Shown here piece after piece: positions 33,151-41,589 of a stretch of DNA of 64,000 bases. The first letter of the stretch is position 1; each line of letters begins with the position of its first letter. The notes beneath the pieces were generated by a model. The model ran no database searches and had not been told where the DNA came from. It saw only the letters and a list, made by a program, of their open reading frames with translations. The DNA lies in assembly GCA_944385365.1 (NCBI GenBank), contig CALWWW010000009.1, positions 1 through 64,000 of the forward strand. Direction: 5' to 3'. The position numbers were made by a program, and so were the translations under genes. Source of the DNA: an uncultured Oscillospiraceae bacterium (GTDB lineage: Bacteria > Bacillota > Clostridia > Oscillospirales > Oscillospiraceae).

Positions 33151-33240
33151 AGAAAAGGGGTGCCACCGGCGACGGTTGCTCCCCTAGGACGTGAAAGAAG
33201 TAACCGTACGTTGGGGAACGGGGCGGTTACTTCTTTTTAT
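33151..33240 (+). ncRNA. RatA-like antisense RNA (candidate type I antitoxin)
   Basis: About 90 bases follow a strong promoter and contain no ORF. Hairpin 1 (33157-33184) pairs GGGGTGCCACCG with CGGTTGCTCCCC around GCGA. Hairpin 2 (33194-33206 with 33224-33236) is a 13-bp perfect terminator stem ending in T5. Its 3' end is complementary to the last codons and 3' UTR of the 29-aa membrane peptide gene on the other strand. This is the geometry of RatA/TxpA in Bacillus, where the RNA masks and destabilises toxin mRNA. The role is inferred from structure. Confidence 0.72.
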
Positions 33241-33316
33241 GGTTCAGAAATAAACCAATAAGGCAGACAACGAATGTAGCAAATGCGAACAAGTCCGTAT
33301 ATGTCACATAGTTCAT
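33227..33316 (-). CDS. Small hydrophobic holin-like toxin peptide (TxpA/Hol_Tox type)
   Basis: The 29-aa peptide MNYVTYTDLFAFATFVVCLI plus GLFLNHKKK has one membrane helix and a basic tail, matching the putative holin-like toxin peptides of Firmicutes. The site GGGGGG (33323-33328) is six bases upstream but is paired with CCCCC (33335-33339), so translation of full-length mRNA should be limited, as in other type I toxins. It has its own promoter about 90 bases upstream and an antisense RNA over its 3' end. Confidence 0.78.
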   Translation of the reverse strand: MNYVTYTDLFAFATFVVCLIGLFLNHKKK

Positions 33317-33404
33317 GCCCATCCCCCCTTTCCAGGGGGACATGAAGCAAGCCCCCCTTGATGAAGAGGGACAACCGCCGACCGTGTGGTGGCACCTTGT
33401 GTCC

Positions 33405-33433
33405 AGTATACGACAACAGGTTCCAGATTGCAA
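33405..33433 (-). promoter_or_regulatory. Promoter of the toxin mRNA
   Basis: On the minus strand TTGCAA (33428-33433), 17 bases, TATACT (33405-33410), giving an 80-base leader that can fold over the ribosome site. Confidence 0.75.
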
Positions 33434-33434
33434 C

Positions 33435-33482
33435 AAAAACCACCGGGTTTTCCGTTTTTTACGGAAAACCCGGTGGTTTTTT
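33435..33482 (-). terminator. Terminator of the hup-rqcP end
   Basis: A 20-bp near-perfect stem (33435-33455 with 33461-33481) overlaps the rqcP stop codon; TTTTTG follows on the minus strand. It isolates rqcP from the toxin promoter directly behind it. Confidence 0.9.
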
Positions 33483-33726
33483 ACTCGGTCAGTTCCCGGT
33501 ACATGGCGGCGGCGTCATCCTTGCGGACGGCCTCAGCCACGGCCAGAACTTCAATTTTCACGGTCTTTGCACCGAAACGGATTTCCAGCACATCGCCCAC
33601 CTTCACATCATAGGAGGCTTTGGCCGGACGGCCGTTGACGGTGATCCGCTCGTTGTCACAGGCCTCATTGGCCACGGTGCGCCGCTTAATGAGCCGCGAC
33701 ACCTTCAAATATTTATCCAGCCGCAT
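33481..33726 (-). CDS. rqcP: S4-domain RNA-binding protein RqcP (YabO/Hsp15 family)
   Basis: The 81-aa protein is a single S4 domain (MRLDKYLKVSRLIKRRTVAN, then ITVNGRPAKASYDVKVGDVL). In Firmicutes this is RqcP, which works with RqcH in alanine-tailing of stalled 50S complexes. Its ATG is one base from the hup stop. The mazG-hup-rqcP order matches the yabN-yabO neighbourhood of Bacillus. Confidence 0.93.
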   Translation of the reverse strand: MRLDKYLKVSRLIKRRTVANEACDNERITVNGRPAKASYDVKVGDVLEIRFGAKTVKIEVLAVAEAVRKDDAAAMYRELTE

Positions 33727-33727
33727 C

Positions 33728-34003
33728 TTACTTGTTAACCTGATCTTTCAGGGCTTTGCCGGGCTTGAAGGCGGGCACGGTGGAGGCAGGAATCTCAAAG
33801 GCTTCCTTGGTCCGGGGGTTGCGGCCGGTGCGGGCCTCCCGGCGGCGGGTCTCAAAGGTACCGAAGCCCACCAGCTGCACCTTGTCGCCGGCAACCATGG
33901 TCTCGGTGATGGCGTCCAGGGTGGCGTTGACGGCCTTTTCGGCGTCCTTCTTGGCAATACCGGCCTTCTCGGCCACAGCGGCGATCAGTTCAGTCTTATT
34001 CAT
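33728..34003 (-). CDS. hup: HU-family nucleoid protein
   Basis: The 91-aa protein MNKTELIAAVAEKAGIAKKD carries the HU signature GFGTFETRRREARTGRNPRT (about 46-65) and the FKPGKALKDQVN end. It bends and compacts DNA. GAGG lies nine bases before the ATG; the frame continues upstream into mazG without meaning. It is co-transcribed with mazG and rqcP. Confidence 0.97.
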   Translation of the reverse strand: MNKTELIAAVAEKAGIAKKDAEKAVNATLDAITETMVAGDKVQLVGFGTFETRRREARTGRNPRTKEAFEIPASTVPAFKPGKALKDQVNK

Positions 34004-34043
34004 ATCGTGTTTGACCTCTTTCTTTGGTGTTGAAATGGTGTGA

Positions 34044-34823
34044 TCAGGGTTTACTGTCGTTCCACAGGGACAGAAGCTGCTCCTTGGAAAGCGTATCCAG
34101 CGGAGTGCTGCCGGCTCGCTGCTCCATGGCGGCAAACCGGCGGGTGAATTTCTCACAGGCCGCATGGAGCACCGTCTCCGGGTCCAGACCCAGGGTATAG
34201 CAGACACCCACGGCGGCAAAGAGGGTGTCGCCCAGCTCCTCGGCCACGTCGGTCCCGTCCACCATGGCTTGCCCCAGCTCGACGGTTTCCTCCGCCAGCT
34301 TGTCAATGGCCTGGAACCCGTTGTCCCAGGCAAAGCCCGCCTTGGAAGCCTTTTTCATCAGCTTTTCCGCCCGCCAGTTGGCGGGGAGATTCTTGGGCAC
34401 CGCTTCCAGGGTGTCGGTGAAGGTCTTCTGGTCCTTTTCCACCCGCTTGATGGCGTCCCAGTTATTGAGCACCTCGCCGGTGCTGCCCACCACCGTGGAG
34501 CCGAAGACGTGGGGATGGCGCAGAATCAGCTTCTTGCAGATGCCGTCGTAGACGTCCTCCAGAGTAAACCGCCCGGCGTCCTGCTCCATGTCGCCATGGA
34601 ATACCACCTGGGTCAGCACGTCGCCCAGCTCCTCGCACATGTGGACCGGGTCGTCCTGGTCGATGGCTTCCAGCACCTCATACGTCTCCTCTAGAAAATT
34701 CCGGGCAATGGATTGATGGGTCTGCTCCTGGTCCCAGGGACAGCCGCCGGGGGAGCGGAGAAGGTGGACAATCTGCACGAGATCGTCATAGCCGTAGCGG
34801 TCTTTCTTTTGAAACTCTATCAT
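34044..34823 (-). CDS. mazG: Nucleoside triphosphate pyrophosphohydrolase MazG
   Basis: The 259-aa product has the tandem MazG domains: LRSPGGCPWDQEQTHQSIARNFLEE near 22-46 and CEELGDVLTQVVFH, then a second EETVEL...EELGDTLFAAVGV block. It cleaves non-canonical NTPs to NMP and PPi. A TTTTGCAAAAGGGG site precedes the ATG. It sits between the spoVB-like flippase and hup. Confidence 0.96.
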   Translation of the reverse strand: MIEFQKKDRYGYDDLVQIVHLLRSPGGCPWDQEQTHQSIARNFLEETYEVLEAIDQDDPVHMCEELGDVLTQVVFHGDMEQDAGRFTLEDVYDGICKKLILRHPHVFGSTVVGSTGEVLNNWDAIKRVEKDQKTFTDTLEAVPKNLPANWRAEKLMKKASKAGFAWDNGFQAIDKLAEETVELGQAMVDGTDVAEELGDTLFAAVGVCYTLGLDPETVLHAACEKFTRRFAAMEQRAGSTPLDTLSKEQLLSLWNDSKP

Positions 34824-34858
34824 AGTTTTTCCCCTTTTGCAACATTTCTTCCGTAAAG

Positions 34859-36448
34859 TCAGTTGATTTTTAACAATTTCGCAATTTTTTCACCCTTGGG
34901 CAGGAGCATGCAGTCCTCCTTGGTGATGATCCGCAGAGCCGCCACCAGCACCAGATACACGCAGCCGGCAATGGCGATGGCGCCCAGACAGGCGACGCTG
35001 TTGGAGGAGATCAGGCGGCTCAGAAGCCCATAGGCTGCCCAGGCGGCAGCGCCCATAATCAGAGACGCGATCAGGGGCTTCAGCAGCGTGCGGAGAACCC
35101 GGGGGCTGTGCTCCTTCTGCATCCGCTTCATAGCCAGCAGGTTCAGGGAGATGATGGTGAAGTAGCAGCAGAAGGTACCGATGGGCGCGCCGATGATGTT
35201 GAACTGGGGCATACCCACCAGCACAAAGTTGACAACCACTTTGACAATGCCGCCGATGAGCATATCGATCAGAGGCGTGGTCACATTGCCGTGGGCCTGC
35301 ATCATGGCGTTGGTCAGCAGCACCAGACAGTTGAGGATGACGGCAGCGCCGAAAATCCGCAGAATGGGGTTGCCGGTGGCCAGTTCCACTTCCCCGTAAC
35401 CGGCCAGCATGGTGAGGATGGGGCCGGACAGCACCGCCAGACCCACGCCGCAGGGCAGACCCAGCAGGGCCGTGATACGGACGGCGGATTCCTCCACCAT
35501 CAGGGTGGATTTGTAATCCTTCACCGTCAGATAGCCCGTAATGGAGGGGATGATGGACACGGTGATGGGGACGATGAAGGCGGCGGGCAGATTAAACATG
35601 GTCTGACAGAAATTGTAGATGCCCTTGACCTCGTCGGCGTGGGACTGGGTGAAGCCCACGGCCCCCAGCAGACGGCCCATGACGATTTTGGCGTCCACCA
35701 GATTGATCAGCTGGAGACCCGCCGCGCCCAACGTGATGGGAATGGCAATGGACAGCAGCTGCTTGACGGTGACGCCCAGGGGCTTGACCGGGCCGCCCTG
35801 GGTGTCCAGGAACGCGGCGGCCTTGCGGTACTTGATGCCCAGATAGAGCATGGAGACGATGGTACCCACGGTGACGCCCAAAATCGCGCCACCGGCGGCC
35901 AGCACCACGTCGCCGGTGCGGTTCATGACGAACCAGGCCGCGCCCAGGCCGATAAACAGCTTGCACAGCGCCTCATAAACCTGGGAGATGGAGGTGGGGG
36001 TCATGTTGCTCTGGCCCTGGAAGAAGCCGCGGTAGGACGAGATGACGCAGACGAAGAGCACAGCCGGGGCCAACGCGGCGATGGCGGCCCAGGAGTTGGG
36101 CGACTCCATAAATTCGGCCAGCTGGCGGCATAGCAGCAGCATGCCGCCGCTGCCCACGATGCCGATGGTCAGGAAGACGTACAGCGACGCCCGGTAAATG
36201 CGTTTGATCTGGGCGTGATGGCCCAAAGCCTGGCTCTCGGAGATCATCCGGGACATGGCCACCGGCAGGCCCGCTGTGGAGATGGTCAGCAGCACCGAAT
36301 AGATGTCGTAGGCTGTGGTGAAGTAGCCGTAACCGGCATTGTCGATGATGCCTACCAGAGGAATCTTGTAGCAGGCGCCGATGATCTTAACGATGAAGGT
36401 GGCCAGGGCCAGAATGGCCGCGCCGTGGAGGAAGCTCTGCTTCTTCAT
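34859..36448 (-). CDS. SpoVB/MurJ-type polysaccharide flippase (MATE-like, 14 TM)
   Basis: The 529-aa protein has about 14 membrane segments and starts MKKQSFLHGAAILALATFIV, as in SpoVB/YabM-type lipid-linked oligosaccharide flippases of the MOP superfamily. The ATG at 36448 lacks a good site; a TTG at 36463 with an AAAGGA about 15 bases upstream gives five extra residues and may be the true start. A role in peptidoglycan or spore cortex precursor export is likely. Confidence 0.9.
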   Translation of the reverse strand: MKKQSFLHGAAILALATFIVKIIGACYKIPLVGIIDNAGYGYFTTAYDIYSVLLTISTAGLPVAMSRMISESQALGHHAQIKRIYRASLYVFLTIGIVGSGGMLLLCRQLAEFMESPNSWAAIAALAPAVLFVCVISSYRGFFQGQSNMTPTSISQVYEALCKLFIGLGAAWFVMNRTGDVVLAAGGAILGVTVGTIVSMLYLGIKYRKAAAFLDTQGGPVKPLGVTVKQLLSIAIPITLGAAGLQLINLVDAKIVMGRLLGAVGFTQSHADEVKGIYNFCQTMFNLPAAFIVPITVSIIPSITGYLTVKDYKSTLMVEESAVRITALLGLPCGVGLAVLSGPILTMLAGYGEVELATGNPILRIFGAAVILNCLVLLTNAMMQAHGNVTTPLIDMLIGGIVKVVVNFVLVGMPQFNIIGAPIGTFCCYFTIISLNLLAMKRMQKEHSPRVLRTLLKPLIASLIMGAAAWAAYGLLSRLISSNSVACLGAIAIAGCVYLVLVAALRIITKEDCMLLPKGEKIAKLLKIN

Positions 36449-36555
36449 GGGTTGTGGATTCAAAATGCAATCAGTCCTTTACCAAAGGCAGCACCGCATA
36501 ATCAGACATGGGCCCGGTCGGGGCCGCAGGCATCCGGATGCGGCGCTGCTCAAAT

Positions 36556-37896
36556 TCACGAGGCGGAAGATTCATCGCTGCCCGCGGGCTGGAACACCTT
36601 GGGCATGACATACTCGGCCAACTCCTTGACCACGGCGCTGAGGTCGATGGTGGGGAACTTGCCGCCGGCATAGAGAACCTTGCCCCGTACCATGGTCAGG
36701 CACACGTCGCCGCCCCGGGCCGAATAGGCCAGGCTGGAGATAACGTTGTGGCAGGGCATCAGGTGGGGACGGGTGAAGTCCACCAGAATCAGGTCGGCGT
36801 CCATGCCCTCCTTGATCATGCCGCATTCGGCATCGCGGCCCTGGGCCCGTGCGCCGCAGACCGTGGCCATCATCAGGGCGGCGGTGGCGGATACGGCGGT
36901 GGGGTCGTGGTGCTTCTCCTTGGCCAGCAGGGCAGCGGCCTTGATCTCCTCAAAGAGGTCCAGATTGTTGTTGGAGGCGGTGCCGTCGGTGCCGAGGCAG
37001 ACATTCATGCCGTCCTTGACCATGGCCATGACGTCGGCCACGCCGCTGGCCAGCTTCAGATTGGAGATGGGGTTGTGGGCGGCGGAGACGCCCCGCTTGG
37101 CCAACAGCTTCCGGTCCTCCTCCGTCAGCCACACGCAGTGGGCGGCGGTGGTGGGCACGTCAAAGACGTGGTGGCAGTCCAGCAGCTGGGCCGGGGTCAG
37201 ACCGTACTTTTCCACACAGCTGTTGTGCTCGCTTTCGGTCTCCGACAGGTGAATGTGCATCCGAACACCCTCGTTGATGCAGTATTCGGCCATGGCGTCC
37301 CACAGCTCATGGCTGGAGGTGTACTCGCCATGGATGGAAGCCTCAATACGAATCCGGCCATTGTCGTAGTTGTGCCACTTCTCCCGGGCGGCCACCAGCT
37401 CCTGGCAGGCGGGATACTTGTCGAACTCGAAGTTCTCCGGGTCAAAGAGGGTGGTACCGCGGGACAGATTGGCCTTGATGCCGCTCTCGGCCACGGCCTC
37501 GGCGATGGCGTCGATGTGGTCGTACATGTCCGTCACGGAGGTGACGCCGAACTGGAGACACTCGGCAATGCCCAGCAGCGTGGCGGCCTTGACGCACCGG
37601 TCATCCAGCCGGGCTTCCTTGGGGAAGATGTGCTCGGTCAGCCACGTTTGCAGATCGTAGTCGTCGGCGTAGCCACGCAGAATGGTCATGGGCAGGTGGG
37701 TGTGGCAGTTGATGAGGCCGGGCATCAACACCATGCCGGTGCCGTCGATGATCTTCTCGGGCTTCTCCGTCTCGGGGGGCGGATTCTTGCCCACATAGGA
37801 GATTTTTCCGTCGGTGATGCCGACGAAACCGCCGGTGTACTGGTGCATGGACTCATCCATGGTCACCACAGTGGCATTGGAAAACAGTGTATCCAT
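36556..37896 (-). CDS. mtaD: 5-methylthioadenosine/S-adenosylhomocysteine deaminase (MtaD family)
   Basis: The 446-aa amidohydrolase has the metal motif NCHTHLPM (about 62-69), IHGEYTSS, HIHLSET with the third histidine, AAHCVWL and GTDGTASNN with the metal aspartate. MtaD enzymes deaminate MTA, SAH and 5'-deoxyadenosine to the inosine analogues. AAAGGA precedes the ATG at 37896; an upstream extension is unlikely. Its substrates are the precursors of the sugars handled by the MtnK/MtnA/aldolase cluster at 1-12 kb, so the two loci may act in one salvage route. Confidence 0.9.
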   Translation of the reverse strand: MDTLFSNATVVTMDESMHQYTGGFVGITDGKISYVGKNPPPETEKPEKIIDGTGMVLMPGLINCHTHLPMTILRGYADDYDLQTWLTEHIFPKEARLDDRCVKAATLLGIAECLQFGVTSVTDMYDHIDAIAEAVAESGIKANLSRGTTLFDPENFEFDKYPACQELVAAREKWHNYDNGRIRIEASIHGEYTSSHELWDAMAEYCINEGVRMHIHLSETESEHNSCVEKYGLTPAQLLDCHHVFDVPTTAAHCVWLTEEDRKLLAKRGVSAAHNPISNLKLASGVADVMAMVKDGMNVCLGTDGTASNNNLDLFEEIKAAALLAKEKHHDPTAVSATAALMMATVCGARAQGRDAECGMIKEGMDADLILVDFTRPHLMPCHNVISSLAYSARGGDVCLTMVRGKVLYAGGKFPTIDLSAVVKELAEYVMPKVFQPAGSDESSAS

Positions 37897-38030
37897 AGTC
37901 GTTCCTTTCGTATAGAAAAATAATGTATTGACCATTCAGACTGTCAATAAACGAGGTGAGCTTGCCACCATAGAGCAGCAGGGGGTGTGTGCGGGAGACA
38001 AAAAGTCCCCTGCACTAATTTCAATAGACC

Positions 38031-38100
38031 GAGAATTCAACTTTAAAAAGTTGAATTCTCCCAGCGAGTTTGTCAAAAACACAGTTTTGACAAACTCGCT
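38031..38100. repeat. Two adjacent perfect inverted repeats
   Basis: Arms GAGAATTCAACTTT (38031-38044 with 38047-38060) form a 14-bp palindrome with a 2-base loop. AGCGAGTTTGTCAAAA (38063-38078 with 38085-38100) forms a 16-bp one with a 6-base loop. The second ends on the stop codon of the nucleoside kinase gene. There is no clear T-tract on the minus strand. They may act as a double terminator, or be a small palindromic mobile unit. Confidence 0.75.
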
Positions 38101-39023
38101 TACTGCATGAATTCCTGACGCATGAGGGAGGACTGGGGCACCAGACCGCCGTCGATGGGCTCCACCAGCTGGGCGGCCCATGCGATGGCCTTGACGCTGT
38201 CCATCTCCGGCGCGTCGGCGGGCAGGGCGGCGTAATGGGGCGCGGCGATGGGGTACAGCACCGACAGCTCATAGCCCAGAGAGGTGTTCAGGACCACATT
38301 GGCCTGGTCCCGATAGGGATTGATGTACAGCCGTTCGCCGCGGCCCACGTTGCCCCACAGGGACAGGGTTTCCAGCGCCGGGGCGTTGCGGTGATACAGG
38401 TCCCGCACCGACCGCCGCAGAAGCCGGAACTGGTCGTGGTGCAGCAGCAGAGTGTCGCCGTCATAGAGATCGCTGGCGGCGGAAATGGCAATGCGGAAGG
38501 CGTGGGGATGGCGCTCCGTAAACAGGGGATTGAGGGCGTGGAGGCCCTCAAAGACCACCATTTCATCGGGCTGGAGCTGGAGCTGCCACGCCTTGCTCTC
38601 GTCGCGGCTGTGGGTCTTGAAATCGAAGTGGGGGACGGTGATCTCCCGTCCGGCGGCCAGATCGGTCAAATGCTGCTCCAGCAGGGGAATGTCCAGGCCG
38701 AGAGGCGATTCCAGGTCCGGCTCGCCGTCCTCGGTCTTGGGATAGTCCGGGGACAGGGGGTTGCGGTAGTAGTCGTCCAGGCTGACGGCGTGGGTGCCGA
38801 TGCCGTGGCGCTCCAGCTCCTGCCGGATGCGGGTGGCCGTGGTGGTCTTGCCGGAGCCGGACGGACCGGCCAGCAGAATAATGGGGCTGTTCTTGATGTT
38901 TTTGGCGGCAGCCTGGGCCGTTTCGACCACCATGCGGTCATAGCGGCCGTCACAACGGGCGATGAAATCGGCCGGGTCGCTGCGGATGTCGTCATTCAGT
39001 GCGTGTAATTGAAAACGCTTCAT
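38100..39023 (-). CDS. Uridine-kinase-like nucleoside kinase
   Basis: The 307-aa P-loop protein has Walker A GPSGSGKTT (about 53-61) and the uridine kinase/phosphoribulokinase blocks VSLDDYYRNP and PHFDFKTHSR, with VFEGLHALNP (Walker B). It would phosphorylate a nucleoside or related small molecule. It is about 100 aa longer than Udk, like the Firmicutes nucleoside kinases with accessory domains. It overlaps hemZ by four bases and ends the recJ-rel operon. Confidence 0.88.
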   Translation of the reverse strand: MKRFQLHALNDDIRSDPADFIARCDGRYDRMVVETAQAAAKNIKNSPIILLAGPSGSGKTTTATRIRQELERHGIGTHAVSLDDYYRNPLSPDYPKTEDGEPDLESPLGLDIPLLEQHLTDLAAGREITVPHFDFKTHSRDESKAWQLQLQPDEMVVFEGLHALNPLFTERHPHAFRIAISAASDLYDGDTLLLHHDQFRLLRRSVRDLYHRNAPALETLSLWGNVGRGERLYINPYRDQANVVLNTSLGYELSVLYPIAAPHYAALPADAPEMDSVKAIAWAAQLVEPIDGGLVPQSSLMRQEFMQ

Positions 39024-40486
39024 ATACTTCCCTCCGTTTCACTGAGCATCCGGAAGAAGGTACGGTGTGCGTCCAGGGTATCGTCCAACCGTTCCAGGTA
39101 CTCCCGGGGATATTTGGGGTTGCTGAGTCGCTCCAGCTTGCCGCCGGGCAGGTTGACTTTGCTGACGCCGCCGCCGCCCAGGGACAGGATGCTGTGGAGC
39201 TCCTCCATCATATAAATGTTGTAGAGACAGGCCGAACCGGCCTTGCTCCAACCGACATTTTCAAAGCTGCCGGACATGTATTTCTGCCGGTACAGGTAAT
39301 AGGGGGCATAGCCGCTGCCCCGCAGGGCCGTTTCCGCCGTCTCCAGCATGGAGGCCACGGCTTCGGCGGGCAGCAGGCCCGTCCGGTCCAGGTGCAGGTC
39401 GGAACTGCGCTTGACGGCCAGGGTGTGGACCGTCACATTGGACGGGTCCAGGGCCAGACACCGGGCAAGGGAATCGGCAAAGCCTGCCGGACTGTCGCCG
39501 GGCAGACCGGCAATGAGGTCCATATTGATGGCCGTGAAGCCCGCCGCCACGGCGTCCTCGTAGGCTCTTACCACATCCGCCGCTGTGTGGCGGCGTCCCA
39601 TACGCTGTAAAACCGCGTCCTGCATGGTCTGGGGATTGATGCTGATGCGGTCTACACCGCCGGCACGCAGAACGTCCAGCTTTTCCCGATCCAGCGTGTC
39701 GGGCCGTCCGCCCTCCACCGTATATTCTAGGCACTGGGACAAGTCCACATGACTGGAAATCGCAGCAAGCAGCCGGGAGAGCTGCTCCGCAGACAGGGTG
39801 GTGGGGGTGCCGCCGCCCATATAGACGGTACGCACCGTCCAGCCCGACTGGGCCAGCAGCTGGCCCACCGTTTCAATCTCCACCAGCAGGGATTGGAGAA
39901 ACGGCTCCAGCAGATGGGCCTGCTTTTCAATGGACTGGCTGACGAAGCTGCAATAGAAGCAGCGGGTGGGACAGAACGGAATGCCGATATACAGGGAGAG
40001 GTCCCTGGGCCGCAGCAAGGATGCCGCTTCCACCGTGGCAAGGCTGGCGTCGATGCACAGTCTGCGCCGTTCCGGCTGGACGTAGTACACGTCCCGCATC
40101 AGGGCGTCACAGTCGGCGGCGGTGCCGCCGTGCATCAGACACCGGGTGGTCAGCTTGGTGGGCCGGACACCGGCCAGGGCTCCCCAGGGGGGCGGCGCGT
40201 CCAGCAGCTGGACGGCGGCCTTGTAATAGCTCTGCTGCAACGTCCGGCGGCGGGTGGAGACGGTTTCCTCCGCTTCGGGCAGGGTCTGCTCTCCCGTCAC
40301 CGTGCGGCCATCCTTGCAGATGGCGGCGCGGGCCAGCAGAACGCCGTGTTCCCGGCGCAGGGTGGAAACCGCGCCGTCGCCGTCAAAGGGCGTCTCCGTG
40401 TATTCCATGGGCTCCTCCGGAAACAGGGCCATTTGCAGCTGTTCCAACGCGTACCGTTCCGTATGGCCGTCGAGATAGAGCCGCAT
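39020..40486 (-). CDS. hemZ: Radical SAM coproporphyrinogen III dehydrogenase-like protein HemZ
   Basis: The 488-aa protein has an N-terminal domain of about 150 residues and a radical SAM core with CPTRCFYCSF (CX3CX2C, near 173-182), GGGTPTTL and EGGRPDTL. HemZ-type proteins are anaerobic relatives of HemN, acting in or near haem synthesis; the neighbour-typical position beside rel and dtd is common in Clostridia. GGAGG precedes the ATG. As a radical SAM enzyme it would itself release 5'-deoxyadenosine. Confidence 0.92.
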   Translation of the reverse strand: MRLYLDGHTERYALEQLQMALFPEEPMEYTETPFDGDGAVSTLRREHGVLLARAAICKDGRTVTGEQTLPEAEETVSTRRRTLQQSYYKAAVQLLDAPPPWGALAGVRPTKLTTRCLMHGGTAADCDALMRDVYYVQPERRRLCIDASLATVEAASLLRPRDLSLYIGIPFCPTRCFYCSFVSQSIEKQAHLLEPFLQSLLVEIETVGQLLAQSGWTVRTVYMGGGTPTTLSAEQLSRLLAAISSHVDLSQCLEYTVEGGRPDTLDREKLDVLRAGGVDRISINPQTMQDAVLQRMGRRHTAADVVRAYEDAVAAGFTAINMDLIAGLPGDSPAGFADSLARCLALDPSNVTVHTLAVKRSSDLHLDRTGLLPAEAVASMLETAETALRGSGYAPYYLYRQKYMSGSFENVGWSKAGSACLYNIYMMEELHSILSLGGGGVSKVNLPGGKLERLSNPKYPREYLERLDDTLDAHRTFFRMLSETEGSI

Positions 40487-40489
40487 GGG

Positions 40490-41104
40490 TCAATCCTCCC
40501 GGCCCACAAAGGGCCGCAGGAAGGGATTCCAGCGGCGCTCGTCGCCGATGGTGGAGGCGGGGCCGTGGCCGGGGTAGACGGCCAGGGACGGGGGCAGCTG
40601 GCTGAGCCGCTGCAAAGAAAGCTGCATGGCGGTCAGATCGCCGCCGGGGAAATCCGTGCGGCCCATGGAGCCCTGGAACAGGGTGTCGCCGGTGAACAGC
40701 GCTTCCTCCTGGCCGTCCTTGGCCCAAAAGCATACAGAACCGGGACAGTGGCCCGGCGTTTCCAGAACGTCAAAGGTTATGGAACCCACGGTAATAGTGG
40801 ATGCCGGGTCCAGAGACAGATCGGTAAACGCAGCGGGCAGTCCGCCGCTGAGGTCCGGGGGCAGGCTCAGGTCGTGGCTGCTGAGGTATACCGGCGCACC
40901 GGTTTCCGCCTGGAGGGCCCGGACGCCGCCCACATGGTCGAAATGGCCGTGGGTCAGCAGAATGGCCGACACAGTAAGCCCCCGCAATGCGTCGTGGAGG
41001 GCGGGGCCGTTGTCGCCGGGGTCGATGACGGCGCAGCAGGCGCCGTCGGAGACGATATAGCAGTTGGCCCCCAGCGGTCCCAGGGGCAGCGTGGTGATGT
41101 GCAT
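40490..41104 (-). CDS. Glyoxalase II-like metallo-beta-lactamase-fold hydrolase
   Basis: The 204-aa protein has GANCYIV, THGHFDHVGG (zinc ligands), TPGHCPGSVC, FTGDTLF and YPGHGP, the hydroxyacylglutathione-hydrolase-like set of small bacterial MBL enzymes. Three bases separate it from hemZ; AAGGAGG precedes the ATG. The substrate is probably a thioester of a small thiol. Confidence 0.92.
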   Translation of the reverse strand: MHITTLPLGPLGANCYIVSDGACCAVIDPGDNGPALHDALRGLTVSAILLTHGHFDHVGGVRALQAETGAPVYLSSHDLSLPPDLSGGLPAAFTDLSLDPASTITVGSITFDVLETPGHCPGSVCFWAKDGQEEALFTGDTLFQGSMGRTDFPGGDLTAMQLSLQRLSQLPPSLAVYPGHGPASTIGDERRWNPFLRPFVGRED

Positions 41105-41117
41105 GGGAAAACCCTCC

Positions 41118-41567
41118 TTACACCCAGTCGTCGGTGTCCAGGATCAGCGTTACAGGGCCGTCGTTGACGGAGGCCACCTCCATGCGGGCGCCGAACTCGC
41201 CGTGCTGGGGCTCATAGCCCAGGGCACGGCACTCGTCCAGAAACTGCTCATAGAGGGGAATGGCCACGTCCGGCGAAGCGGCGTTGATGAAATTGGGGCG
41301 GCGGCCCTTTCTGCAGTCGCCGTACAGGGTAAACTGGCTGATGACCAGCACCTGGCCGCCCACATCGCTGAGTCCTAAATTCATCTTGTACTGGTCGTCG
41401 GTAAAAATGCGCAGTCCCACACATTTTTCCGCCAGTTTTTTGCACAGGGCCGGGGTGTCGTTGGGACCGATGCCCAGGAGGATGAGAAATCCTCTGCCGA
41501 TGGAACCGCGCACCGTGCCGTCGATGGTGACGGAGGCCGAGGAAACGCGGGTTAAAACTGCTCTCAT
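41118..41567 (-). CDS. dtd: D-aminoacyl-tRNA deacylase
   Basis: The 149-aa protein has the two DTD motifs: SQFTLYGDCRKGRRPNF (about 77-93) and NDGPVTL near the end. It removes D-amino acids (and glycine from tRNA-Ala) mischarged on tRNA. It follows rel in the same operon, the usual Firmicutes order. Confidence 0.97.
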   Translation of the reverse strand: MRAVLTRVSSASVTIDGTVRGSIGRGFLILLGIGPNDTPALCKKLAEKCVGLRIFTDDQYKMNLGLSDVGGQVLVISQFTLYGDCRKGRRPNFINAASPDVAIPLYEQFLDECRALGYEPQHGEFGARMEVASVNDGPVTLILDTDDWV

Positions 41568-41589
41568 GGTTCGGGTGCTCCTTGTAAAC

